A stretch of 64,000 nt of DNA from Megaleporinus macrocephalus. Taxonomy: Eukaryota; Chordata; Actinopteri; Characiformes; Anostomidae. The stretch spans positions 30,679,136 to 30,743,135 of the forward strand of contig CM038710.1 of the NCBI GenBank assembly GCA_021613375.1, given 5' to 3'. Numbering within the stretch: position 1 is the first letter of the stretch; each line of letters opens with the position of its first letter. The notes under the pieces were generated by a model. It was not told the origin of the DNA. It saw only the letters and a list, made by a program, of their open reading frames with translations, and searched no databases. A program made the translations under genes and the position numbers. Shown here piece after piece: positions 34,679-45,099 of the stretch.

Positions 34679-37600
34679 TGAGTAGAAGGGTGTCTGGAGG
34701 AGAAGGTAGTTTTTGAGTAGAAGGGTGTCTGGAGGAGAAGGTAGTTTTTGAACAGAAGGATGTCTGGAGGAGAAGGTAGTTTTTGAACAGAAGGGTGTCT
34801 GGAGGAGAAGGTAGTTTTTGAACAGAAGGGTGTCTGGAGGAGAAGGTAGTTTTTGAACAGAAGGGTGTCTGGAGGAGAAGGTAGTTTTTGAGTAGAAGGG
34901 TGTCTGGAGGAGAAGGTAGTTTTTGAATAGAAGGGTGTCTGGAGGAGAAGGTTGTTTTTTAAGTAGAAGGGCGTCTTGAGGAGAAGGTTGTTTTTTAAGT
35001 AGAAGGGTGTCTGGAGGAGAAGGTAGTTTTTGAACAGAAGGGTGTCTGGAGGAGAAGGTAGTTTTTGAACCGAAGGGTGTCTGGAGGAGAAGGTAGTTTT
35101 TGAACAGAAGGGTGTCTGGAGGAGAAGGTAGTTTTTGAACAGAAGGGTGTCTGGAGGAGAAGGTAGTTTTTGAACAGAAGGGTGTCTGGAGGAGAAGGTA
35201 GTTTTTGAACAGAAGGGTGTCTGGAGGAGAAGGTAGTTTTTGAACAGAAGGGTGTCTGGAGGAGAAGGTAGTTTTTGAACAGAAGGGTGTCTGGAGGAGA
35301 AGGTAGTTTTTGAACAGAAGGGTGTCTGCAGGAGAAGGTAGTTTTTGAGTAGAAGGGTGTCTGGAGGAGAAGGTAATTTTTGAGCAGAAGGATGTCTGGA
35401 GGAGAACGTGATTTTTGAGTAGAAGGGTGTCTGGAGGAGAAGGTAGTTTTTGAACAGAAGGGTGTCTGGAGGAGAAGGTAGTTTTTGAACAGAAGGGTGT
35501 CTGGAGGAGAAGGTAGTTTTTGAGTAGAAGGGTGTCTGGAGGAGAAGGTAGTTTTTGAACAGAAGGATGTCTGGAGGAGAAGGTAGTTTTTGAACAGAAG
35601 TGTGTCTGGAGGAGAAGGTAGTTTTTAAACAGAAGGGTGTCTGGAGGAGAAGGTAGTTTTTGAACAGAAGGGTGTCTGGAGGAGAAGGTAGTTTTTGAAC
35701 AGAAGGGTGTCTGGAGGAGAAGGTAGTTTTTGAACAGAAGGGTGTCTGGAGGAGAAGGTAGTTTTTGAACAGAAGGGTGTCTGGAGGAGAAGGTAGTTTT
35801 TGAACAGAAGGGTGTCTGGAGGAGAAGGCAGTTTTTGAGCAGAAGGGTGTCTGGAGGAGAAGGTAGTTTTTGAGCAGAAGGATGTCTGGAGGAGAAGGTC
35901 ATTTTTGAGTAGAAGGGTTTCTGGAGGAGAAGGTAGTTTTTGAACAGAAGGGTGTCTGGAGGAGAAGGTAGTTTTTGAACAGAAGGGTGTCTGGAGGAGA
36001 AGGTAGTTTTTGAACAGAAGGGTGTCTGGAGGAGAAGGTAGTTTTTGAACAGAAGGGTGTCTGGAGGAGAAGGTAGTTTTTGAACAGAAGGGTGTCTGGA
36101 GGAGAAGGTAGTTTTTGAACAGAAGGGTGTCTGGAGGAGAAGGTAGTTTTTGAGTAGAAGGGTGTCTGGAGGAGAAGGTAGTTTTTGAACAGAAGGGTTT
36201 CTGGAGGAGAAGGTAGTTTTTAAGTAGAAGGGTGTCTGGAGGAGAAGGTAGTTTTTGAACAGAAGGGTGTCTGGAGGAGAAGGTAGTTTTTGAACAGAAG
36301 GGTGTCTGGAGGAGAAGGTAATTTTTGAGTAGAACGGTGTCTGGAGGAGAAGGTAATTTTTGAACAGAAGGGTGTCTGGAGGAGAAGGTAGTTTTTGAAC
36401 AGAAGGTTGTCTGGAGGAGAAGGTAGTTTTTGAACAGAAGGGTGTCTGGAGGAGAAGGTAGTTTTTGAACAGAAGGTTGTCTGGAGGAGAAGGTAGTTTT
36501 TGAACAGAAGGGTGTGTGGAGGAGAAGGTAGTTTTGAACAGTAGGGTGTCTGGAGGAGAAGGTAGTTTTTGAACAGAAGGGTGTCTGGAGGAGAAGGTAG
36601 TTTTTGAACAGAAGGGTGTCTGGAGGAGATAGGTAGTTTTTGAACAGAAGGGTGTCTGGAGGAGAAGGTGGTTTTTGAGTAGAAGGGTGTCTGGAGGAGA
36701 AGGTAGTTTTTGAGTAGAAGGGTGTCTGGAGGAGAAGGTAGTTTTTGAACAGAAGGGTGTCTGGAGGAGAAGGTAGTTTTTGAGTAGAAGGGTGTCTGGA
36801 GGAGAAGGTAGTTTTTGAACAGAAGGGTGTCTGGGGGAGAAGGTAGTTTTTGAACAGAAGGGTGTCTGGAGGAGAAGGTAGTTTTTGAGTAGAAGGGTGT
36901 CTGGAGGAGAAGGTAGTTTTTGAGTAGAATGGTGTCTGGAGGAGAAGGTAGTTTTTGAACAGAAGGGTGTCTGGAGGAGAAGGTAGTTTTTGAGTAGAAG
37001 GGTGTCTGGAGGAGAAGGTAGTTTTTGAGTAGAAGGGTGTCTGGAGGAGAAGGTAGTTTTTGAACAGAAGGGTGTCTGGAGGAGAAGGTAGTTTTTGAAC
37101 AGAAGGGTGTCTGGAGGAGAAGGTAGTTTTTGAACAGAAGGGTGTCTGGAGGAGAAGGTAGTTTTTGAACAGAAGGGTGTCTGGAGGAGAAGGTAGTTTT
37201 TGAGTAGAAGGGTGTCTGGAGGAGAAGGTAGTTTTTGAACAGAAGGGTGTCTGGAGGAGAAGGCAGTTTTTGAGTAGAAGGGTGTCTGGAGGAGAAGGTA
37301 GTTTTTGAACAGAAGGGTGTCTGGAGGAGAAGGTAGTTTTTGAACAGAAGGGTGTCTGGAGGAGAAGGTAGTTTTTGAACAGAAGGGTGTCTGGAGGAGA
37401 AGGTAGTTTTTGAACAGAAGGGTGTCTGGAGGAGAAGGTAGTTTTTGAACAGAAGGATGTCTGGAGGAGAAGGTAGTTTTTGAACAGAAGGGTGTCTGGA
37501 GGAGAAGGTAGTTTTTGAACAGAAGGGTGTCTGGAGGAGAAGGTAGTTTTTGAGTTGAAGGGTGTCTGGAGGAGAAGGTAGTTTTTGAACAGAAGGATGT

Positions 37601-39106
37601 CTGGAGGAGAAGGTAGTTTTTGAACAGAAGGGTGTCTGGAGGAGAAGGTAGTTTTTGAACAGAAGGGTGTCTGGAGGAGAAGTTGTTTTTGAACAGAAGG
37701 GTGTCTGGAGGAGAAGGTAGTTTTTGAGTAGAAGGGTGTCTGGAGGAGAAGGTAGTTTTTGAGTAGAAGGGTGTCTGGAGGAGAAGGTAGTTTTTGAACA
37801 GAAGGGTGTCTGGAGGAGAAGGTAGTTTTTGAACAGAAGGGTGTCTGGAGGAGAAGGTAGTTTTTGAGTAGAAGGGTGTCTGGAGGAGAAGGTAGTTTTT
37901 GAGTAGAAGGGTGTCTGGAGGAGAAGGTAGTTTTTGAACAGAAGGGTGTCTGGAGGAGAAGGTAGTTTTTGAACAGAAGGGTGTCTGGAGGAGAAGGTAG
38001 TTTTTGAACAGAAGGGTGTCTGGAGGAGAAGGTAGTTTTTGAGTAGAAGGGTGTCTGGAGGAGAAGGTAGTTTTTGAGTAGAAGGGTGTCTGGAGGAGAA
38101 GGTAGTTTTTGAACAGAAGGATGTCTGGAGGAGAAGGTAGTTTTTGAACAGAAGGGTGTCTGGAGGAGAAGGTAGTTTTTGAACAGAAGGGTGTCTGGAG
38201 GAGAAGGTAGTTTTTGAACAGAAGGATGTCTGGAGGAGAAGGTAGTTTTTGAGTAGAAGGGTGTCTGGAGGAGAAGGTAGTTTTTGAACAGAAGGGTGTC
38301 TGGAGGAGAAGGTAGTTTTTGAGTAGAAGGGTGTCTGGAGGAGAAGGTAGTTTTTGAGTAGAAGGGTGTCTGGAGGAGAAGGTAGTTTTTGAACAGAAGG
38401 GTGTCTGGAGGAGAAGGTAGTTTTTGAGTAGAAGGGTGTCTGGAGGAGAAGGTAGTTTTTGAGTAGAAGGGTGTCTGGAGGAGAAGGTAGTTTTTGAACA
38501 GAAGGGTGTCTGGAGGAGAAGGTAGTTTTTGAACAGAAGGGTGTCTGGAGGAGAAGGTAGTTTTTGAGTAGAAGGGTGTCTGGAGGAAAAGGTAGTTTTT
38601 GAGTAGAAGGGTGTCTGGAGGAGAAGGTAGTTTTTGAACAGAAGGATGTCTGGAGGAGAAGGTAGTTTTTGAACAGAAGGGTGTCTGGAGGAGAAGGTAG
38701 TTTTTGAACAGAAGGGTGTCTGGAGGAGAAGGTAGTTTTTGAACAGAAGGATGTCTGGAGGAGAAGGTAGTTTTTGAACAGAAGGGTGTCTGGAGGAGAA
38801 GGTAGTTTTTGAACAGAAGGGTGTCTGGAGGAGAAGGTAGTTTTTGAGTTGAAGGGTGTCTGGAGGAGAAGGTAGTTTTTGAGTAGAAGGGTGTCTGGAG
38901 GAGAAGGTAGTTTTTGAACAGAAGGGTGTCTGGAGGAGAAGGTAGTTTTTGAGTAGAAGGGTGTCTGGAGGAGAAGGTAGTTTTTGAACAGAAGGGTGTC
39001 TGGAGGAGAAGGTGGTTCCTATACCTACTGTCTTGATAGCAGCTAATCTTTCAGGTTTTCTCATAATATAATCTAATTTACCACAGTATGGGCTCCTCAG
39101 CTTCAT
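33413..39106 (-). other. 1,897-codon open frame through the minisatellite (probably non-coding)
   Basis: Starts at an ATG at 39,106. The first 31 codons are in unique DNA (MKLRSPYCGKLDY, then IMRKPERLAAIKTVGIGT), and the frame then runs through the array. Because 35 is 2 modulo 3, three successive units are read in three frames and give TPFCSKTTFSS, RHPSVQKLPSPP and DTLLFKNYLLLQ in cycle, a 35-residue period. No known domain, signal peptide or membrane segment. The frame is open because the unit has no stop in any minus frame. It ends where the variant TCAT creates TGA at 33,413-33,415. Real expression would need a transcript; I rate that unlikely but testable. Confidence 0.15.
34926..37165. 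repeat. higher-order block, copy 2
   Basis: Repeats the rare-variant order of 32,441-34,678. Markers: AACCGAAG 32,583 to 35,068; CGTGATTTTT 32,921 to 35,407; TCAT unit 33,413 to 35,899; GGGGGAG 34,346 to 36,833. Only scattered single-base indels separate the copies, which points to a recent block duplication. The pattern stops matching after about 37,165. Confidence 0.85.
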
Positions 39107-39240
39107 CTCAGCTATTCTGCTTTTTACTTCCTGCTCTGTATTTGGATTTTGTTCGTCAGAAGTACAGTTAAATCCTACTGAACAAAGAAGAAAGTGTTCC
39201 TCTGCTATTCAGTGTATGGAGAAAAACACTGGGCTGCTGG

Positions 39241-39249
39241 CTTTTTATA
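39241..39249 (-). promoter_or_regulatory. TATA-like motif upstream of the 1,897-codon frame
   Basis: On the minus strand TATAAAAAG lies about 135 nt upstream of the ATG at 39,106. No other ATG occurs between them, and the ATG has G at -3. This spacing would suit a core promoter with a leader of about 100 nt. TATA-like words are frequent in AT-rich DNA, and I see no initiator or CpG context. Confidence 0.2.
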
Positions 39250-39255
39250 GAATCT

Positions 39256-40689
39256 AATAATTAGGACTGGTGTCCGCATATCTTTGGTATATAACCTCTC
39301 AACCAACCTGCCCAGTCATCAAGCAAAGCAATTTGTCTCACCTTTGCTCACAGTTAGCAGATAACCTCTTTTTTTCTGTTTTTAGTTTGTGTTTTGGTGT
39401 GTGGATCAGTTGTGAAATAACCTCCTATGAGGTAATTTGGCTTATGTATGCTGAAAACCTGTGTTTTGTCACCTGGATTAAACGAGTTCAGATATCTGGT
39501 ATTCGTGCTGTTTTCTGCCATGTTGCCAGGGTGTACGGGTGTCAGCTGGTGAAGGAGCAGTGTGCACAGTCACACACAAACGCACAAGCAATCCATCTGT
39601 TGCTCATATGTAAGATAATTACACTCATGCATGGATTTATTTAACCTGACTTCTTTTTTCCTGAATTCTTTTTGTGTTGCTTTTGCTGGGAAAGTAAGAT
39701 AAGCAAGAGGCTACGTGGTTAGCATCTGGTCTTAAAAGTAAAAAGAAAACACATTACGATCAAGAATTAATTAACTAAAGAACATACAGTTCAAAATATT
39801 ATAGTACCTTATTTTTGACAGCATAAGATTTTTTAAATATTCTTTTCTTTTGCTTTTCTGTCAAACAAATGGATCCTGCTGACCGTCAGAGTTCTCTTTG
39901 TTCAATGACTCCTTGTTCATTCTGGAACACTACTTTTTACGATCCAATCAAATCCTGAAGAATTAAATTATATCCAGCACACCATTACTTTCTGCCTGAG
40001 TAGCGTGCTTCACTCAGAAATACATGATGTTAAGGAAGAAAAAGTCTGATTTCTGATTTTCATTGACTTTAAAGTCACGTGATGGAGTTTGTGATGTCCT
40101 TCATCAAACAGGTACAGGGACATTCAGTCATATTTTAGTTGATGTCTGAATCCGTCCGCACTTCTTATTTTTCGGCCTGCTTTTGCAAAAGTTGACAGTT
40201 GTTTGAAGAGTGTTACACCCTCACACGGGGGGGAGGAACTGAAGAGGAGTTTATGTTAAGGGTTAGCAGAATATTAAAGATGGACGAGGTTCTGGGTGAC
40301 TGACAGTTAGACAGGTGCAAAGTGGCCCTGCCAATCAGGTGACCAGAGTAAGCTTATTTACTGTCTCCCTCCTTTTTCACATGCAGTCTCTCACCCACAA
40401 ACATCTCTCTGTCGCCACTGTCATAGTCTAATGCCATAAACACTGCAAGTGCACAATCCGAAACTCCTGACACACACAAGCAGACATAGCAATATATACA
40501 CACACCATCTCCAAGTTCTCTGTTTGGTTTTGGATATTTAGCTTGAATTTAACGGTGCATTTTATGCTTCATAAGCATGTCAGTATTATGTCTGATGTTT
40601 ATGAAACACAGTATCTGCAAAGTCCAGCTTTTCTTTTAGTTGCTCATTTCATTTCATACCAGATTAATTAAAAATAATCTGTACTGGGT
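39256..40689. other. no gene; ordinary sequence
   Basis: The 124-codon plus-strand frame at 39,270-39,644 has no recognisable domain. Nothing else stands out. Confidence 0.5.
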
Positions 40690-40990
40690 GAGTACCCAAT
40701 TGGATTTTATGAGCCTACCCGAGTTAATTAGTTTTCTCTCTGTGTAAGTTTTTTGAAAATTTCCAGATGAAAATTTCCTTTCCACTCGCACATGCACGCC
40801 CTGTATGAAAATTGGGGAAAGATGTATGTGCTTGGTGTGTGTGCGCCACGGAGTTCTCGTTAGCAGCGATGCTAATTAGCGCGAGATAAAGGAGTGGAGG
40901 TGAGAATCCTGTCGCAGAAATAGACGTGTGAGTTTTCACAAGCAGCTGCTTTCTGGAACAAGCCAAGTCGTTTTAAAATCAGCTTAATGT
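40690..40990. promoter_or_regulatory. candidate conserved non-coding element
   Basis: Contains GAGTTAATTAG (40,721-40,731), two direct copies of TGAAAATTTCC (40,754-40,764 and 40,768-40,778) and the perfect palindrome GCTAATTAGC (40,871-40,880). TAATTA cores are homeodomain targets, and several within 200 bp of otherwise complex sequence suggest an enhancer. Confidence 0.42.
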
Positions 40991-41889
40991 CAAATCCAAT
41001 GAAGTTCACTCAACATGCCTGTACCCAACTGAGACAGAATATGTGCTATAGCACTTCACTTTCCTCCTCGAACATTTTCACATACACACCGCATTTTACT
41101 ACATCTCTAAAAGACCGGCAGCCAAGATCAATCATTCCCCTACGGCACTCCTGTTTCAGCCCCCCAGACACATTCTACCGAAAGTAGTATTTTTCAGAAT
41201 CCCTAACAATCATAACCATGCCTCTTCAGAACTTACATTCAGATTGCACTCAGTCTGTGTGAGGGGTGGGCAGTTTGATGACATGTTGTCATTATCATTA
41301 TAGTGGCTTGATATTGTATTGGTATCTGCGCTAATACGAGCACATAAACACAACAGTATTGGTATCAGTATTGGCGATGGGGATACCGATACTTGTGACC
41401 ACTGGTTGTGTGGATTGACAAACAGCAGTAAAAATGTAAGTAAAGTCTGTAATGCTAGTAATTTGTAGGAAGGCAGTATTAGTGACCTACTGTTTAAAGT
41501 TCTTCCTAAGCCATTGGTTTTAATCAATATGTCTTAAATGCTCCAGATGACCCAGTGTAAAACAGTGGACATTACACTCACCTTAGCAGCTTGCCTCATT
41601 GGCTGAGTCAGGCCCACTCTTATAACCCCTGAGTTAATGTTAGCCCGGGTTGTTATCGAGGCAGTGAACATTACAGAGACATATGGAAGAAATTGCATCC
41701 CTCTTGGTGGTAATGATGACCATTAGTCTTGGATTAGCCTTTAGCATATTAGCCCGCTATCCAGACCTATGTGTCTACTAGCTGCTGTCTGCACCTCAGA
41801 CAGTCAGTTATATCACGCAGCGGCTGTGTTTTGTGGACCTTTGCTTTAGTAAATTTGAAATCCCTATTAATGGTAGTTTGACTTAAATA
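40991..41889. other. no gene; possible hAT-like scrap
   Basis: 41,255-41,405 (GGGTGGGCAGTTTGATGAC, later GGGGATACCGATACTTGTGA) resembles the interior ends of fish hAT-like elements but lacks a partner terminus. Remainder unremarkable. Confidence 0.4.
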
Positions 41890-42483
41890 TAGAGATGGTC
41901 TGATCAGCATTTTTGAGGCCGATTCCGATCGCCAATCACCTTTCGGCACGATCGGCTGATAGCCGATACCGATAGAGCGCGGGGCTATATGCCACTGCAG
42001 GGCTATACATAGTTATTAGCGCAAGCAAGTCATGAGACACGGTCTAAACTGGTTTATTACCATTTTTAACGAGCTCATGTGAAACAGCATAATATTTTTA
42101 ACAAAATTAGCAGTAAATAAACAAAGTAAATCAAACAAATATCCCCAATACTGCAATCGTTAAATTTAGACCCTTAATTTAAAACGAAAAAGCTAATTAA
42201 ATTAATGCAGTAAAAACTGCAGTTATTCAGACTCTGTCGTTGCGGCATCAGTCTGTCTGTCGAAAATGAAAGGGTGTGTATTTCCACCTAGTGGTTCAGA
42301 TACGAATTGCAGGGAGGGGGTTCTCCTTTTCCTGGATGAAACGCTAGCTGGAAATTGGCTCAATTGTTTAACGGCTCTTGGGGTTGGCTCTAAATTGGAT
42401 AAATATCGTCCGATCACCGATCGCATATTTTGATTAAAAAACGGCCGATAGCGATACATAGCCGATTGATCCTTCCATATCTA
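41890..42483. mobile_element. non-autonomous hAT element (MITE) with intact target duplication
   Basis: The element runs TAGAGATGGTCTGATCAG ... TGATCCTTCCATATCTA. The ends are inverted (TAGAGATGG against TAGATATGG, both followed by sequence rich in CGATCGG-like words). It is flanked by a perfect 8-bp direct repeat CTTAAATA (41,882-41,889 and 42,484-42,491), the hallmark target duplication of hAT transposition. It is 594 bp with no transposase frame, so it must have been mobilised in trans. Subterminal GATCGG/CCGAT repeats probably served as transposase-binding sites. Confidence 0.85.
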
Positions 42484-42491
42484 CTTAAATA

Positions 42492-43899
42492 TGTCCTAAG
42501 CTCTGACATAACAAGGACATTCTGACACAACAGTATATTGAAGTTGCTGTCAGTGCAATAAGAATGCTGCATATATAAAAAACCCCCACAGATTTAGAAC
42601 AATTTTAGAGCATATAAACAACTAATATGTATTATTTGCCTAAATGGCACAAGTAGCTGTAACAAGTAACTGACTGGACGTTAGCTCATTATACTATTTT
42701 CTTATGTTAATTTATTTATTCTGACCAGCTGTTTGACTTTTTTACTCCTGTATTCAAACCGCTTTTTGTAAACACTGAATTTAAACAGGTTGGCTTTACA
42801 CAGTGAAGCTGTTTTGTGCAACTTTGCCTGCTTGAAACATACATGAAGCTTATGCACTTGAATTGCATAATGTAAAGCATCCAGCAAGTCACTTGAAACT
42901 CAGCTTAAACTGTTGCAGCAATCTCGGCTTCATGAAACGAATGAATCCAAATGCTGAAAATGCATTACATAATCAGTCAGAACAGTTTCTTTTCAAATCA
43001 GCGGTATTACCAGATGAATGGATGGTAATAGTATTTTTTTTTTATCACTCTCTCATTTTGTCTCATGTGCACATTGTTCTAATCAGCTGTGGAACAAGCC
43101 ACGGAACAATAACAATACGCTTAAACGACAGCTTGCGTCACCATTTATTCTTTATAAGCCTGCTGTTAGCGTGATCTATGTAGCTAGATTTCTTGATGGC
43201 CCCTAATTTTACACAGAGCTCAGATTCCATTGAAATGAGGTTGAGATTTATTATGAAGGATGACACCATGATGCATTCCTGGATGTTGTAGTGCTCATAG
43301 GGCAGAATGAATGAGAAATCAAGTGGGCTGCAACGATAAGGGCTACTTGAACATACATTTTCAAAAGCTTAACATTCACACGAGATAAAAAACTCAAATA
43401 GTTAGAATGGAACTCTCAATAGGTAAATATAAAGCAGAGTAAAGATTTGTAACTAATAACATTATTAATTATTTTTAATTACACGTCAAAGATGATTGTA
43501 AGAACAATGTGACGTATCAAAAAGTATCAGCTGCAAATTTAAATGAATGTGTCAGGCAATTTTTTAATGTTTTAGAAATAAAATGACATTGCAGGCACAG
43601 GCATTGCAGGCACTACTGTGTTGTTGAATTTTATCTGTTACATCTTATAAATATAATGTATTTGTGACAAGTACTATGAAGCTATCATGTTTTTTTTTTC
43701 ATATTGCCTACTCTAACACTTTTTATATCTGTTCATAATTCAGTTTAAATGGCTATAACAGCTTGTGCAAAGAGTTTTTTTGATGCATATCTCGGGTTGC
43801 CAGTGTGTGCAGCTTGAGGCACATTGAGATACATTATTGTTGTAGAATGTGGGTTGGGGTCGCATTGCCCATAGACACCTGCATATAGCTGACCGGCCT
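42492..43899. other. no gene; ordinary AT-rich sequence
   Basis: Overlapping frames at 42,863-43,206 are not recognisable. No element ends seen. Confidence 0.5.
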
Positions 43900-44060
43900 T
43901 GTGTCAGGAATGCAGGAAGATAAAAGAATAAAAGATAAAAGCCGCGAGGGAGGGTTCAGGTACATGTGGCCTCGCACACAGCCCTATTATATCCCAGCCG
44001 CTCTCTCTGATCATGCCTTTAATAGCACCAAATTGGCCCTCTCCCTGTATTATTAGCAGT
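43900..44060. promoter_or_regulatory. candidate conserved non-coding element (short)
   Basis: Complex block with AGATAAAAG repeats (43,918-43,942, GATA-like words), CCCTATTATATCCCAGCC near 43,982 and GCCTTTAATAGCACCAAATT near 44,014. Confidence 0.33.
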
Positions 44061-44280
44061 GGAGTCTGTTTGCTTCGAATCAAACCAAAGCTCGGTGGTG
44101 GACTGTGGCCTTCTTTGTGATGCTGGTTAGAGTGCTGATCTTGTTTACCCAAAATGTGTGCTTTGGGTTTTCATTGCTGTGACAGAGTGACCCCCTAACT
44201 TTTCTCACTGTAGCTCCACTGTTTACTTGTTTACCCAGAATGTCTTGCTGTGGCAGAGTTACCATTACCTCTTCTCACTA

Positions 44281-44545
44281 TTAAAGTCCATGTTGTGTAA
44301 AATGATATTTTCTTCAATAAAACGTAGAAATTTAGTCGTGTTAACTTGTACGGAAATAAGCTGCAAGAAAAGCTCATTTTGAATAATTCAGTGTCACAAA
44401 AAAAACATTTACAAATATCTGCCTATTCAGTCTACAGCAGATTAGCAGGCCCACTCACATTTACTGTTACATATCTCAAGTCCTAAAGGCACTAACAGCC
44501 TAAAGGGTTAAAAGAGATTGTAAAAAAAATACTTGGTCAATTTAA
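44281..44545 (+). mobile_element. MITE-like repeat, TTAAAGG family
   Basis: Starts TTAAAGTCCATGTTGTGTAA and contains CTGCCTATTCAGTCTACAGC followed by AGATTAGC (44,419-44,446), the core shared with 22,003 and 27,097. The right end is not clearly preserved. Confidence 0.5.
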
Positions 44546-45099
44546 ATTATTGCTGTTTGTACTGCATATGGCTGCACAAACATCATGAGTACAAGAAAGC
44601 ATTTAGAATATAGATATTTTAAGACAAAACGTGATGATTTTTCAAACTTAAAGCAAAAGTGGAGCTTGATTTTTATACCTGATCTACTCAAAAATCAGTA
44701 ACTTGTACTTTTCACTTGAAGTGAACGAGGGTTGGTTTCAGAATATTGCACAGCACATTGCAACTTCTTGAATCCTTGGAAACATGAGCTAGTAGACAAG
44801 AAGGCAGGATAAGGTTAAGTGTTCCTGGAAAAAAAACTAAATAGAGAAATCACCATTTGTTTATTTTACAGCGCATCCATATTCATTTATAGCAACCTAC
44901 CAAACTAGCTAGCTGGCGTTCATCTAACCACTCTCCAGGGTCCCATCACACCAGGACCAGCCCTGTTTCATTACGGGTAAAATTACAGAGACAAAACTCC
45001 AGAGTGATCGTTACTTTACTCGATGTTATGAATGTGCGCTCCCTGTGTCTCTGTGTTACTTTTTTCTTACCAAGTCACTGTAACACACATACACACACA
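44546..45099. other. no gene; ordinary sequence
   Basis: I see nothing here. Confidence 0.5.

Larger units (their letters stand above)
29508..39013. repeat. giant 35-bp minisatellite (about 270 units)
   Basis: One unbroken tandem array of about 9.5 kb. The consensus unit is 35 bp: it begins GTAGTTTTTGA, continues with ACAG or GTAG, then AAGGGTGTCTGG, and ends AGGAGAAG. Two common variants, GAACAG and GAGTAG, are mixed along the array. The plus strand is purine-rich and almost free of C (about 14 G against 2 C per unit), and the consensus has no CpG. Rare 1-bp indels occur (a T missing at about 32,052, 32,685, 33,488 and 36,533; an extra T near 36,630). The left 900 bp is diverged and the right edge is abrupt. 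No flanking direct repeats or transposase, so I treat it as a VNTR-type expansion. True copy number may differ from the assembly. Confidence 0.97.

Noticed and set aside
37447..38860. A second higher-order repeat of 37 units (shared GAGTTG variant at 37,552 and 38,846)
   Set aside because: Only about four neighbouring units agree in variant order. Too little to claim a block duplication.
29508..39013. CRISPR array or bacterial repeat locus
   Set aside because: Units are directly contiguous with no unique spacers, and the surrounding DNA is vertebrate.
29508..39013. Centromeric or telomeric satellite
   Set aside because: A single bounded 9.5-kb block with single-copy flanks on both sides. 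The unit is shorter than usual centromeric monomers and is unrelated to TTAGGG.
39270..39644. 124-codon plus-strand frame beside the array
   Set aside because: No similarity that I recognise. Length is within chance for this composition.
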